DNA of 58,393 bases from Ectothiorhodospiraceae bacterium. Lineage in GTDB: Bacteria > Pseudomonadota > Gammaproteobacteria > SZUA-152. The notes beneath the pieces are model-generated. The model did no database searches. It had not been told where the DNA came from and was given only the letters and a program-made list of their open reading frames with translations. Below are positions 1 to 9,226 of this stretch, piece after piece (positions within the stretch are counted from its first letter, which is position 1; each line of letters starts with the position of its first letter). The position numbers and the translations under genes were made by a program. The stretch lies in NCBI GenBank assembly GCA_002401775.2, contig NVUB02000063.1, positions 1 through 58,393 of the forward strand. The letters run 5' to 3'.

Positions 1-1238
1 GAATAGTTCAATTCTTCTAATAAAATATCCCGAATATCTATCCCCAGGGAACCTGGCTGTAAAACTTCATCAATGACAATCAACGCTCCGGTTTTTTCCC
101 AGACAGCGCTCGACAAGTTAATCAGTCGGCGCGGTAAATACGCTTTTCCTTCAGCACTGATGGCCAGAAGCACGATGGGCTTAATGCGGTGGTCAGCATC
201 GGTCGCTACCACCACACCCACTTCACCGGTCGTTAAGCGAACAACACTGCCAATAGGATAAATACCCAGGCATTTTATGAATTTTTCGAGTAAGGAAACA
301 TCAAAATTACCCTTAGACCACTTGAACAAGTTCTCCAGCCCCTGGGCGGGAGAAACACCGTCGTGATAACAGCGATCCGATGTTATCGCATCATACACAT
401 CGACAATGCTGGCGATGCGGGTTAACAGCGGAATATTTATTTCGCCCAGACCATCCGGGTAGCCACCACCATCCAGGCGCTCATGATGGTGCAAAATAAT
501 ATGAAGGCTTTCCATATCCAGTTCATAATCATCCACCAACATGGCATGGCCAAGTGAGGGATGTTCCATCATAATTTCAAATTCTTCTTTACTTAACCGG
601 CCCGGTTTATTGAGAATTTCATCCGGCACCTTCATTTTGCCAATATCATGCAACAAGGCGCCCATACCCAGCTTGTGAAGGGGTGCCTCTTCAATCCCCA
701 ATGCACGACCAAAGGTCAGCGATAGAATACAAACATTAATACAATGCGCTGCGGTATATTCATCGCGCAACTTCAAGTGTGTTAACCACACCAGGGCATC
801 CGGGCTTTGTATCACCTGATCAGCCAGCCTCGTGACCAAAACACGCGCTGTTTCCGTGTCAACGCTACCCCCCAGTCGGCTGTCTTCGAGCATGGTGTCG
901 ATCCAGGAGCGCGCATCTCGATACACTTTATGAGATTGCAACAAACTATGACGGAAATTCGCCTCAGTAAATTTTGAGGTTATTCGCGGTCTGGTAACAA
1001 TTTTTTTACTGGCAGGAGAGTATGAAAAAGCCAATAACTTTGCGGCTACGTCTGGTCGGGAGCGCTCTTTATCAACATATGCATATTCACAATGTTCTTG
1101 CAGCTCATTAATTTCATCAATACCCTCAATCATAAACCCCTGAAAGAGAAACGGTGATTCAACCCATGGCTTGTCAAGTTCGGCAACATACATACCAATT
1201 TTTAATTCTGCACTATAAACTCGTATTTTATTGCTCAA
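1..1238 (-). CDS. HD-GYP domain phosphodiesterase, 3' end cut by window edge
   Basis: Probable cyclic-di-GMP phosphodiesterase. It has an N-terminal DUF3391-type region followed by an HD-GYP domain with HDIGKMKVPDEILNKPGR, HHHERLDGGGYP and a following YDAITSDRCYH segment. It is a close paralogue of the next gene at 1351-2634 and aligns along its whole length. About ten C-terminal residues lie beyond the window, since the frame is still open at base 1. I chose a TTG start at 1238 because it aligns with the paralogue's start; an in-frame TTG at 1253 has a better ribosome-binding site (AAGGGA) and is the alternative. Enzymatic activity is inferred from intact HD and GYP motifs. The physiological role is unknown. 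Confidence 0.85.
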   Translation of the reverse strand, partial: MSNKIRVYSAELKIGMYVAELDKPWVESPFLFQGFMIEGIDEINELQEHCEYAYVDKERSRPDVAAKLLAFSYSPASKKIVTRPRITSKFTEANFRHSLLQSHKVYRDARSWIDTMLEDSRLGGSVDTETARVLVTRLADQVIQSPDALVWLTHLKLRDEYTAAHCINVCILSLTFGRALGIEEAPLHKLGMGALLHDIGKMKVPDEILNKPGRLSKEEFEIMMEHPSLGHAMLVDDYELDMESLHIILHHHERLDGGGYPDGLGEINIPLLTRIASIVDVYDAITSDRCYHDGVSPAQGLENLFKWSKGNFDVSLLEKFIKCLGIYPIGSVVRLTTGEVGVVVATDADHRIKPIVLLAISAEGKAYLPRRLINLSSAVWEKTGALIVIDEVLQPGSLGIDIRDILLEELNY

Positions 1239-1350
1239 AAATATTATTCCCAATGTGTTTTCCCTTACCGTAGTTAACGGCAAAAACAACCATTTCGTGA
1301 GAAAACCGGTATTATTATTTAAGAATCGTCACACTTAGGCAAATACAATG

Positions 1351-2634
1351 TCAGCAATTTGCAATACTCGACACGGTATTTAACGAATAATTGAGCTCTT
1401 CTTGCAGGATCGTCTTCAATTCGATACCGAGAGAGCCCGGTTCCAATACCCCAACAATGGAAACGGGCGAATCGGTTTCCTCCCATACAGCACTGGAAAG
1501 ATTAAGCAGTCGGCGGGGTAAGTAAGGCTTACCATCGGCACTTGTCGTTAGCAGCACGATCGGCTTTATTCTGTGACCAACATCCGTGGCAACCACCAGT
1601 CCAACATCCTGAGTATTGAGCCGGACCACGGTACCGATGGGGTATATTCCCAAGCATTTGATGAATTTTTCCAGCAGTGAAACATCAAAATTACCTTTGG
1701 CCCATGCAAACAGGTTTTCCAGGGCCTGGGCCGGTGCCACGCCATCGTGATAACAGCGGTCAGAGGTAATGGCATCATATACGTCAACAATACTGGCGAT
1801 ACGCGTCAGCAATGGAATTTCAAGTTCCGACATTCCAGATGGGTACCCTCCACCATCTAATCGCTCATGATGATGCAATACGATATGCAGGCTCTCCATG
1901 TCCAGCTCATTATCATTCATCAGCATGGTATGACCAATTGACGGGTGCATTTTTATGATGTCAAACTCTTTCTCGGTAAACCTTCCTGGCTTATTCAATA
2001 TTTCATCCGGCACTCGCATTTTACCTATGTCATGCAATAAGGCGCCCATGCCTAATTTATGGAGTTGTTTATCATCCAGGTCCAAAGCACGCCCAAAGGT
2101 TAATGCCAGGATACAAACATTCATGCAATGCGTCGCCGTGTACTCGTCACGCGATCGAAGGTGTGTCAACCAAACCAGTGCGTCTGGGTTAGTGATGACC
2201 TCATCGGCGAGTCGCACCACCAGTTCTCGAGCTTTAGTTGTATCAACACTTTTACCCAAACGACAATCGTCCAACATGGTATCAATCCATCCCCGTGCAT
2301 CTTTATACACACGGAAAGAATCCATTAATGCCTGGCGAAATTCTTTTTCCGAAAACTGAACCGAGTTCTTTCGTTTTGGGGGCCTTTTTTTGGATTTCTT
2401 TTTACTAGCAACCGTAAAACGATATGACAAGAGGTGTTCCATCAACCCTTTTGTCGAGAGTTCGACATCGACAAAAACGTATTCGCAGAATTGTGACAGG
2501 TCATTGATTTCCTCAACGCCGGTTAAGGAAAAACCTTGAAAGAGGAATGGGGTGTCGACCCAGGGCCGATCCAGATCCGCGACATACATGCCAATTTTAA
2601 GATCCGATGTATAAACTTGTATCTTTTTTTCCAT
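1351..2634 (-). CDS. HD-GYP domain phosphodiesterase with DUF3391 region
   Basis: 427 aa, cytoplasmic: no signal peptide or TM segment is seen. Residues 1-70 form the DUF3391-type N-terminus, followed by a Lys/Arg-rich linker (78-90). The HD-GYP domain spans about 150-330, with the metal-binding HD pair at 201-202 (HDIGKMRVPDE) and HHHERLDGGGYP at 254-265. Proteins of this type hydrolyse cyclic-di-GMP to pGpG/GMP. The ATG start has a good GGAAGG ribosome-binding site six bases upstream. It lies downstream of, and in the same direction as, a receptor-less carbonic anhydrase gene, and upstream of its own paralogue with a ~110-bp gap, so the pair looks like a tandem duplication. No REC or PAS domain is attached, so the signal input is not evident. 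Confidence 0.92.
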   Translation of the reverse strand: MEKKIQVYTSDLKIGMYVADLDRPWVDTPFLFQGFSLTGVEEINDLSQFCEYVFVDVELSTKGLMEHLLSYRFTVASKKKSKKRPPKRKNSVQFSEKEFRQALMDSFRVYKDARGWIDTMLDDCRLGKSVDTTKARELVVRLADEVITNPDALVWLTHLRSRDEYTATHCMNVCILALTFGRALDLDDKQLHKLGMGALLHDIGKMRVPDEILNKPGRFTEKEFDIIKMHPSIGHTMLMNDNELDMESLHIVLHHHERLDGGGYPSGMSELEIPLLTRIASIVDVYDAITSDRCYHDGVAPAQALENLFAWAKGNFDVSLLEKFIKCLGIYPIGTVVRLNTQDVGLVVATDVGHRIKPIVLLTTSADGKPYLPRRLLNLSSAVWEETDSPVSIVGVLEPGSLGIELKTILQEELNYSLNTVSSIANC

Positions 2635-2868
2635 GGGAGTCCTTCCCGAAGTTCAGTCCAGGTTGTGTTCTAGCGTTCTAGTGTTGTAGTAGCGGATCGA
2701 TTTCAACCCTCTTTAGGATCAAAAACATGCATTTCAAATGCATTGTTATTACGGCTACTGTTATCCGGGGAATCCGCGGAAGAGGAATAGGAAATAGGAA
2801 GAAGATTGATCGAAAACGACGTTAAATGACTGTTGCAGGTTTTGGGGGACGTTGCCTATGCGTCACCG

Positions 2869-3516
2869 TCAATCCGTGGATTTGGTGCTCATGCGATATG
2901 TTTCAGGAAGGCTTTCAGGCCCATTTACCATAATACCTAAATCATTTATCAGGCCGTCCCGCAATCCATACACCCACCCATGCACGGTCAGCGTTTGCCC
3001 CCGTAACCAGGCATTTTGCACAATGGTGGTATAACAAACATTATTGACCTGCTCCCGCACATTAATTTCACAGACACGTGCTTTTTTCTGGTGTTCGTCA
3101 ACAACAGAGTCAATTTCAGCTTTGTTTTTTTGACAGATATCTTTAATGTGGCGCAGCCAATTATCGATCAAACCATGTTGCGTATTTTCCATCGCCGCTA
3201 TCACCCCGCCACAACCATAATGTCCACACACAATGATGTGTTTGACCTTAAGAATATCAACCGCATATTGCAGCACAGACAGGCAGTTCATATCAGTATG
3301 CACCACGATATTACCCACATTTCGATGCACAAAAACTTCACCTGGGTCCAGGCCGATAATTTCATTGGCCGGTACCCGGCTATCCGCACAACCAATCCAC
3401 AAGTATTCCGGGTTTTGGTGCGTCGACAGCCGTTGAAAATAATCGGGATCTTCCGCCGTTTCGCCGTCAGCCCACTTCTGATTATTGTCGAGGAGATGCT
3501 TTAATGGATGCGTCAT
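2869..3516 (-). CDS. can: Beta-class carbonic anhydrase
   Basis: 215 aa, very similar in layout to Escherichia coli Can (220 aa). It interconverts CO2 and bicarbonate in the cytoplasm. The zinc ligands and catalytic dyad are visible: Cys43, Asp45 and Arg47 in CADSR, and His99 and Cys102 in HYGCGG. The family motif VFVHRNVGNIV is at about 61-71. The ATG at 3516 gives a normal N-terminus. The gene stands alone between the HD-GYP pair and rnhB; the 235 bp downstream hold no gene. Confidence 0.96.
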   Translation of the reverse strand: MTHPLKHLLDNNQKWADGETAEDPDYFQRLSTHQNPEYLWIGCADSRVPANEIIGLDPGEVFVHRNVGNIVVHTDMNCLSVLQYAVDILKVKHIIVCGHYGCGGVIAAMENTQHGLIDNWLRHIKDICQKNKAEIDSVVDEHQKKARVCEINVREQVNNVCYTTIVQNAWLRGQTLTVHGWVYGLRDGLINDLGIMVNGPESLPETYRMSTKSTD

Positions 3517-4051
3517 ATATTTTACTCATGAGGTTTATTATTGCCAGATTCACTTTTTTCGTCAGTCCAACACTTGCAAAATATGGCGGGTATGGAATAT
3601 TGGGTACCATCATTTTACGATACCCATTTCATGATAACTTAACTACTATGGAATAAATTCCATAGTTTCGCACAGCCAATGTGCAAGAGTCAAAAGCTAT
3701 AACGGCACTGTGCTACGCACAGGCTTGCAATGAAATTGCATAGTTTTCACTAGCGCATGGTGACAATAAAACGTAAACAAACTTGTCGTCCGGGCCTATC
3801 TTTAGCTGGAACCCGGCGACTCTGAACTGATAAAAGTCACTGGATTCCGGCTCAAAAGCATATCGGAATGACGGGTAAGTATTGTTGAGCACTATAATTT
3901 ATCAGTACCTAATATATATCTAATCGTCTTTCTTTGCGTACTTTGCGCCTTTGCGGCCTTTGCGTTAACAACACCGCAATAAATAAAAACCACACCACTG
4001 AGCTTTTCTAGCTTTTAATAAGGCTCGCCAAATCACTTACAACACGCAAGA
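3517..4051. other. Intergenic region without a gene, with two repeat remnants
   Basis: No credible ORF in this 535-bp stretch. It holds a degenerate copy of the widespread palindromic motif TGGATTCCGG...CGGAATGACGG at about 3840-3876, related to the clean copy at 35592-35612. It also holds one arm of the CTTTGCG repeat at 3932-3966. Confidence 0.6.
3932..3966 (+). repeat. CTTTGCG-type dispersed repeat, single arm
   Basis: Four near-copies of CTTTGCG follow one another. The same motif recurs as inverted pairs at 27964-28152 and 36549-36645, so this is one arm of a dispersed intergenic repeat. Confidence 0.6.
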
Positions 4052-4639
4052 TTAGTTATTGTTCGCATTTTCCAACACTCGTCGTACAGGTGCAAAAGAG
4101 CGTCGATGTATCGGTGTTGCACCTAATTCCTGTAATGCACTGATGTGCGCTTTGGTCGGATACCCTTTATGACCCGCCAACCCATAGCCAGGATATTCAG
4201 TATCCATAACCACCATTTCACGATCACGGGTGACTTTGGCAATGATTGATGCAGCACTAATGGCGGGGACCGAACCATCACCTTTAATAATAGCTTCGGC
4301 AGTGCAGGCAAATTCAGGGCAACGATTGCCATCCACCAACACATGCGCCGGTGCCGTATCCAGCGCCGCTACTGCGCGTTGCATCGCCAACATGGTGGCT
4401 TGTAAAATATTCAATTCATCGATCTCTTCCACTTCGGCACGACCAATAGCCCAAGCTTTGGCTTTTTCCTGTATTTCAATAAACAGCCTTTCGCGTTTTT
4501 TTTCGCTAATCACTTTAGAATCGGCCAATCCTGCAATGGGACGCTCAGGGTCCAGTATCACTGCCGCCGTCACCACTGGGCCTGCCAATGGCCCGCGTCC
4601 AACTTCGTCAACGCCTGCGATATCATATTCATTTGCCAT
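4052..4639 (-). CDS. rnhB: Ribonuclease HII
   Basis: 195 aa, the usual length. It cleaves the RNA strand of RNA-DNA hybrids and misincorporated ribonucleotides. The type-2 RNase H signature [15 protein letters not shown] lies at residues 9-23 and includes the first two acidic catalytic residues (D11, E12). A further catalytic Asp is in the VLVDGNR segment. The [10 protein letters not shown] motif near the C-terminus is typical. It follows lpxB by about 70 bp in the same direction, which is the usual gammaproteobacterial order. dnaE, the usual next gene, is missing here and replaced by non-coding repeats and can. Confidence 0.96.
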   Translation of the reverse strand: MANEYDIAGVDEVGRGPLAGPVVTAAVILDPERPIAGLADSKVISEKKRERLFIEIQEKAKAWAIGRAEVEEIDELNILQATMLAMQRAVAALDTAPAHVLVDGNRCPEFACTAEAIIKGDGSVPAISAASIIAKVTRDREMVVMDTEYPGYGLAGHKGYPTKAHISALQELGATPIHRRSFAPVRRVLENANNN

Positions 4640-4710
4640 AATATTAACTCGGTCTATTTTTCATTTATTGTTAAGCACTACGCACGTTTATTCAGTATTT
4701 TGCCGGGCTG

Positions 4711-5844
4711 TCAGGCATTTACCAATTCCAACACGGCATCCGCTGCTTGTTGGCTGGCTCCCTGGCGCAGTTGTTGATGTATTTCGTTAAATCGAGAATT
4801 CACCTTGTCATTTACGTCCGCATTTTCAAAATAATTCAGCACAGCTTTCCCTAGTCTTTCCGGCGTAGCCTCATGCTGAATCAATTCGGGCACCAGGGTT
4901 TCATTGGCCAGTAAGTTCGGGAGCGATACGTTTTCCACTTTGACCATACGTTTAGCGATCCAATAAGTGATTGGCGATAATTTATAGGCCACCACCATGG
5001 GACGTTTTAATAACATCGCTTCCAGTGCCGCCGTACCGGAGGCCAGCAACACGACATCGGCCGCTGCCATTACTTCACGAGACTGACCATCAACCAGCAT
5101 CATCGCGGGGGGATCCGACATTTCCGCCAGAGCCGCTTCAAACTGAGCACGACGCACGTCGTTGGACAAAGGAACAACAACTTCCAAATCTGGCATGTGT
5201 GAACGCAGCCAACGCACGGTCTCGATAAAAGTCGGGGCGAGATAGTGCAATTCATTAGACCGGCTACCCGGTAGTAATGCCAGCACGGCCGTATCCGGGG
5301 ACAACCCAAGTGCCTTGCGCTCAGACAATTTATCGATGGCCAAGGGAATACTATCGGCCAGAGGATGACCGACAAACCGTACGGGGACAGAATGTTCCTG
5401 GTAGAATTTTTCTTCGAAAGGAAACAGCGTCAACATCAAATCTGTTGACTGTGCGATTTTTTTCACGCGGCCTTGTCGCCAGGCCCACACAGACGGGCTG
5501 ACATAATGCACCGTTTTTATGCCGACCTGACGCAGTTGTTTTTCCAGCCCCAGAGTAAAATCGGGTGCGTCAATGCCAATAAAAACATCCGGTGGGTTTT
5601 CACGAAAATGGGTTGCCAGTTGTCGACGGATGCCCATTAACTCGCGGTATCGTCCCAGCACTTCAACAATTCCCATCACTGACAACCGATCCATGGGAAA
5701 TAAACTGGTTGCCCCTGCGGCAATCATTTCCGGGCCAGCGATGCCTTCGATCACGGCATCGGGGTAGCGTTGTTTGATAGCGCTTATGAGCCCTGCACCC
5801 AGCAAATCACCTGAGGCCTCGCCCGCAACTATTCCTATTCGCAT
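4711..5844 (-). CDS. lpxB: Lipid-A-disaccharide synthase
   Basis: 377 aa, typical length. It is a GT19 glycosyltransferase that condenses UDP-2,3-diacylglucosamine with lipid X to give the lipid A disaccharide at the inner face of the cytoplasmic membrane. The N-terminal IGIVAGEASGDLLGA motif, HYVSPSVWAWRQGR and LLPGSRSNE are all diagnostic. The start lies only 3 bp after the lpxA stop, so the two are translationally linked. It belongs to the skp-lpxD-fabZ-lpxA-lpxB-rnhB block. Confidence 0.97.
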   Translation of the reverse strand: MRIGIVAGEASGDLLGAGLISAIKQRYPDAVIEGIAGPEMIAAGATSLFPMDRLSVMGIVEVLGRYRELMGIRRQLATHFRENPPDVFIGIDAPDFTLGLEKQLRQVGIKTVHYVSPSVWAWRQGRVKKIAQSTDLMLTLFPFEEKFYQEHSVPVRFVGHPLADSIPLAIDKLSERKALGLSPDTAVLALLPGSRSNELHYLAPTFIETVRWLRSHMPDLEVVVPLSNDVRRAQFEAALAEMSDPPAMMLVDGQSREVMAAADVVLLASGTAALEAMLLKRPMVVAYKLSPITYWIAKRMVKVENVSLPNLLANETLVPELIQHEATPERLGKAVLNYFENADVNDKVNSRFNEIHQQLRQGASQQAADAVLELVNA

Positions 5845-5847
5845 TAC

Positions 5848-6642
5848 TTAACGTACAATTCCACGGTTGGAACCTTCCAGAAACAACAGCTGCTGCGCTA
5901 CTTCTTTACAGGCTTGAGGGTTGGTTTCACGCTGCGACTCAAGCTGTAACTTAATCTGTACTACAGCGTCTTTCAGCGTTAAATTAGAACGATAAATAGT
6001 TTTATAGGCCTGACGCAGTTCTTTTAATGCTTCACGGGAAAAGCCTCGGCGTTTGAGTCCTTCGCTATTGAGCCCGTGCGGCTTGGCCAGGTGGCCGGAA
6101 ACCATCAAATACGGCAGCACATCTTTTGATATAACACTGTTCATTGCCGCAAAAGAATGAGCGCCTAGCTTGCAGAATTGGTGCACCATGGTAAATCCGC
6201 CGAGAATAACAAAATCTTCAACAACCACATGTCCCGCCAGAGTGGTGTTATTGGCAAAAATACCATTGTTACCCACACGGCAATCGTGCGCGAAATGTAC
6301 TGCCGCCATAATCCAATTATCGTCACCGACCCGGGTCACACCTTCATCCTGTACGGTGCCACGGCTAAAAGTACAATATTCACGGATCACATTACGATCA
6401 CCAATTATCAGTTGAGTTTCCTCACCATCATATTTTTTGTCTTGCGGGTCGCCACCAAGAGACGCAAAGGAATATATTTTATTGTCACGCCCAATTTTGG
6501 TGGGGCCATTAACAACAACATGAGAAGCAATAGAAGTGCCGGAGGCAATTTCCACGTGGGCACCGATCACCGAAAAAGGGCCAATGCTGACATCATCAGC
6601 AATGATGGCGCTAGGGTCAATTATTGCCTGGGGGTGAATCAA
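5848..6642 (-). CDS. lpxA: UDP-N-acetylglucosamine acyltransferase
   Basis: 264 aa, usual length. It is the first lipid A enzyme and transfers R-3-hydroxyacyl from ACP to UDP-GlcNAc. Left-handed beta-helix hexapeptide repeats fill residues 1-185, followed by the helical C-terminal domain with GLKRRGFSREALKELRQAYK. The catalytic His is in HFAHDCRVGNN (His119 by my count, equivalent to E. coli His125). The start MIHPQAIIDPSA matches the family. Between fabZ and this gene lie 186 bp with a weak hairpin, wider than in E. coli. Confidence 0.97.
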   Translation of the reverse strand: MIHPQAIIDPSAIIADDVSIGPFSVIGAHVEIASGTSIASHVVVNGPTKIGRDNKIYSFASLGGDPQDKKYDGEETQLIIGDRNVIREYCTFSRGTVQDEGVTRVGDDNWIMAAVHFAHDCRVGNNGIFANNTTLAGHVVVEDFVILGGFTMVHQFCKLGAHSFAAMNSVISKDVLPYLMVSGHLAKPHGLNSEGLKRRGFSREALKELRQAYKTIYRSNLTLKDAVVQIKLQLESQRETNPQACKEVAQQLLFLEGSNRGIVR

Positions 6643-6828
6643 AGATCTGCAACCTCAACAGTCGTGTACATACTTTTTAAACGATGCATTCTTTATAAAC
6701 GCCTATGAAATAAAGTCGGGTTCACCGAAAAAGGTGAGCCTATTCACATTTTTTCTTAACAACAAAATAAAGTTTGATGATTTTTCTCTCGTCACCACAT
6801 CCACTTGAGTCCGGTTTTGCTAACGGAA
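6643..6828 (-). other. fabZ-lpxA spacer with weak hairpin
   Basis: No gene. An imperfect hairpin (GGTTCACC / GGTGAGCC, six-base loop) at about 6717-6740 lacks a T-run, so it is not a clear terminator and may be only an mRNA structure between the two genes. Confidence 0.3.
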
Positions 6829-7296
6829 TTACATACCGCGCTCAGCACACATCAGTTTAGCTGAACAAACCACTTTACCATCAACTTTCGCCGTGCCGTT
6901 AAATTTCCACACTCCGCGTTTGGTTTTAACGATATCAACTTCAAGGTCTAAACGGTCGCCCGGAATGACCGGGCGTTTAAAACGGGCTGCGTCAATTCCC
7001 ACAAGATAATAAAGTGAATCTTTGTCCGGCACTTTGCCACTGGTACGGAAAGCGAGAATGCCCGTTGCCTGCGCCAGTGCTTCCAGAATCAGCACGCCCG
7101 GCATCACCGCGCGATTAGGAAAATGCCCGGTAAAAAAGGGCTCATTTATGGTCACATTTTTATAACCAACCAGTCTTTCACCCACTTTACACTCCGTTAC
7201 CCGGTCAATGAGCAAAAATGGGTAGCGGTGCGGCAAATGCTCCAGGATTGCATATATGTCCAGTGTCTCTAATGACGTATCCAATAGTTCACCCAT
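6829..7296 (-). CDS. fabZ: 3-hydroxyacyl-[acyl-carrier-protein] dehydratase
   Basis: 155 aa hot-dog-fold dehydratase of type II fatty acid synthesis. It removes water from 3-hydroxyacyl-ACP. [13 protein letters not shown] at 21-33 and [20 protein letters not shown] are the family signatures, with catalytic His58 and Glu72. It competes with LpxA/LpxD for the 3-hydroxyacyl-ACP pool, which fits its position between lpxD and lpxA. The start lies 2 bp after the lpxD stop. Confidence 0.97.
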   Translation of the reverse strand: MGELLDTSLETLDIYAILEHLPHRYPFLLIDRVTECKVGERLVGYKNVTINEPFFTGHFPNRAVMPGVLILEALAQATGILAFRTSGKVPDKDSLYYLVGIDAARFKRPVIPGDRLDLEVDIVKTKRGVWKFNGTAKVDGKVVCSAKLMCAERGM

Positions 7297-7298
7297 TA

Positions 7299-8351
7299 TT
7301 ATTTTATTTCATCCTGGTTTTCATTGGCGTGCAGCTGATTTTCCAATTTTTTCAGCCGGCGCACCATATCATCTAATTGTTTCATCCGCACAAAATTACG
7401 GTGCCACTGGGAACTTGTCTCTAATGGTGTGCCGGAGGAATACACGCCGGTCTCGGTAATTGACTGGCTCACGTGCGACATCCCGGTAATAGTGACATTA
7501 TCCGTGATCTCGAGGTGGCCGACAATGCCCACGCAGCCCCCAATGGCACAGTGTTGGCCGATATGGGTGCTTCCGGCTACTGCCGTGCAGGCCGCAATCG
7601 CTGTGTGCTCGCCAATATGGACGTTATGTCCAATCTGAATCTGATTATCGAGTTTTACCCCTCGGCCAATCTTTGTATCTTCAATGGCCCCCCTATCGAT
7701 AGTCGTATTAGCACCGACCTCTACGTCGTCCGAGAGCACGACCCCACCAATTTGCGGGACTTTTACCCATCGGCCATCATTATTCGCCAGCCCGAAACCA
7801 TCGGCACCAATGACCACCCCAGGGTGCAATATTACCCGACAACCAATGTTAGCGCCGTGACAAACCGTGACATTCGCCAACAGGCGGCTATTTTCCGCAA
7901 TTTCTACACCCTGACCAATAATACAACCTGGGCCGATCTGGCAACCTGCCCCAATGACAACATCAGCCTCAATAACACACAATGGACCGATAGACGCTGT
8001 AGTATGAATGTGAGAGCTTGCGGCGATCACTGCACTGGAATGGATGCCCGCCTCGGCGTCGTTAGTAGTATATAACCAGCCAGCCACATGGGCATAAGCA
8101 ACGTGTGGATTTTCAACGATAATATGATTCGTGGATAACTGATCCGAGTCCGTCGCTTTAACGATAATGGCGGAGGCTTCAACGTCGTTCAATAACGATT
8201 TAAAACGCGGGTTATTGAGAAAAGTAATATCACCCTGCCCCGCTTGCAACAATCCCGCTACACGGACGATGGCGCAGTTTTCATCGCCGACAAGGCGTGC
8301 TGAAATGCCCTGACCTTTGAGTCTATCGAGGATGACCTTCAGGCTTAACAC
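7299..8351 (-). CDS. lpxD: UDP-3-O-(3-hydroxyacyl)glucosamine N-acyltransferase
   Basis: 350 aa, typical length. It performs the third step of lipid A synthesis, N-acylating UDP-3-O-acylglucosamine. The N-terminal uridine-binding domain (1-100) is followed by a left-handed beta-helix with many hexapeptide repeats. [19 protein letters not shown] and [11 protein letters not shown] are LpxD signatures, and the catalytic His is in [14 protein letters not shown] short coiled-coil tail ([19 protein letters not shown]) closes the protein. Eight bp separate it from skp. Confidence 0.97.
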   Translation of the reverse strand: MLSLKVILDRLKGQGISARLVGDENCAIVRVAGLLQAGQGDITFLNNPRFKSLLNDVEASAIIVKATDSDQLSTNHIIVENPHVAYAHVAGWLYTTNDAEAGIHSSAVIAASSHIHTTASIGPLCVIEADVVIGAGCQIGPGCIIGQGVEIAENSRLLANVTVCHGANIGCRVILHPGVVIGADGFGLANNDGRWVKVPQIGGVVLSDDVEVGANTTIDRGAIEDTKIGRGVKLDNQIQIGHNVHIGEHTAIAACTAVAGSTHIGQHCAIGGCVGIVGHLEITDNVTITGMSHVSQSITETGVYSSGTPLETSSQWHRNFVRMKQLDDMVRRLKKLENQLHANENQDEIK

Positions 8352-8359
8352 CTGATCAA

Positions 8360-8896
8360 TTATTTCTTGGCTGACTGGTTGAATTCTTTTTTCAGACGCG
8401 CAACCACTTTCTCCGTAATATCAATGGTGTCATTTGCGTATACAACACCATCGCTCACAACCAGGTCATACTTTTCTTTTTTAGATATATCCGTAATCAC
8501 TTCAAAAACATGACGACGTAGCTGATCAAACGCTTCATTACGACGAATATTTAAATCTTCCCGAAATTCTTCTTGCGAACGTTTAAGATCACGTTTTTTG
8601 GAAATAATATTCCGTTCCAGTTTGCGGCGTTCAGGCTCACTCATGATGGCACCATCACGGGCCAGCTTTTCTTCCAATTTGCGTACCGATTTTTGAGAAG
8701 CTACCAACGATTTATCCCGAGGTGAAAACTCTTTTTCGAGGCGTCTTCGTGCATCATCCGCCTGTGGCGCTTCTTCCAGTACCCGGGCGGCATTAACGAA
8801 ACCAATTTTTAACTCAGCCGCTTGTAGCCCGACGGTCATAAAAATCAAAAACACACCCAAAAGTGTTGTCATCAGACGGTTGGTCCACATACTCAT
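8360..8896 (-). CDS. skp: Periplasmic outer-membrane protein chaperone Skp/OmpH
   Basis: 178 aa with the start used here. It binds unfolded outer-membrane proteins in the periplasm and passes them to BamA, its neighbour. A Sec signal peptide ends near VGLQA, and the mature protein opens with ELKIGFVNAARVLEE. A long charged coiled coil (about 60-140) forms the tentacle typical of Skp. An upstream in-frame ATG at 8914 has no ribosome-binding site and sits directly on a 15-bp tandem repeat. The ATG at 8896 has GGGA seven bases upstream and gives a normal signal peptide, so I prefer it. Confidence 0.93.
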   Translation of the reverse strand: MSMWTNRLMTTLLGVFLIFMTVGLQAAELKIGFVNAARVLEEAPQADDARRRLEKEFSPRDKSLVASQKSVRKLEEKLARDGAIMSEPERRKLERNIISKKRDLKRSQEEFREDLNIRRNEAFDQLRRHVFEVITDISKKEKYDLVVSDGVVYANDTIDITEKVVARLKKEFNQSAKK

Positions 8897-8913
8897 GCTT
8901 ATTCCCATTGTCA

Positions 8914-8954
8914 TTAAATAAATAATCGTTAAATAAATAATCGTTAAATAAATG
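8914..8954. repeat. 15-bp tandem repeat upstream of skp
   Basis: Two full copies and a partial copy of TTAAATAAATAATCG. It is AT-rich and lies between skp and bamA, in a 330-bp spacer that otherwise contains no gene. Copy number could alter spacing in front of skp. Confidence 0.85.
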
Positions 8955-9226
8955 TAAAAAATATTATTACTAAAATTTCGTCGCCATTTTCAACAAATAT
9001 GCAAAAAACCGCTAAACGGGTAGTAATACCGAAACAGGCGCGTGTAAAAAGACCGTTTGCCGCTCACCGTAGGGCAAACTACTCCCATTACTCACCAATC
9101 ATGACACAAATCCTCACGCGAATCGCCATATCATGCCACGAAACCCAGTGTGACCCAATGCTTAGCAGGGTGACATTTCATTCACCCCGTATCAATAATT
9201 CAAATGGTGCTAAAACTCATCTGCGG

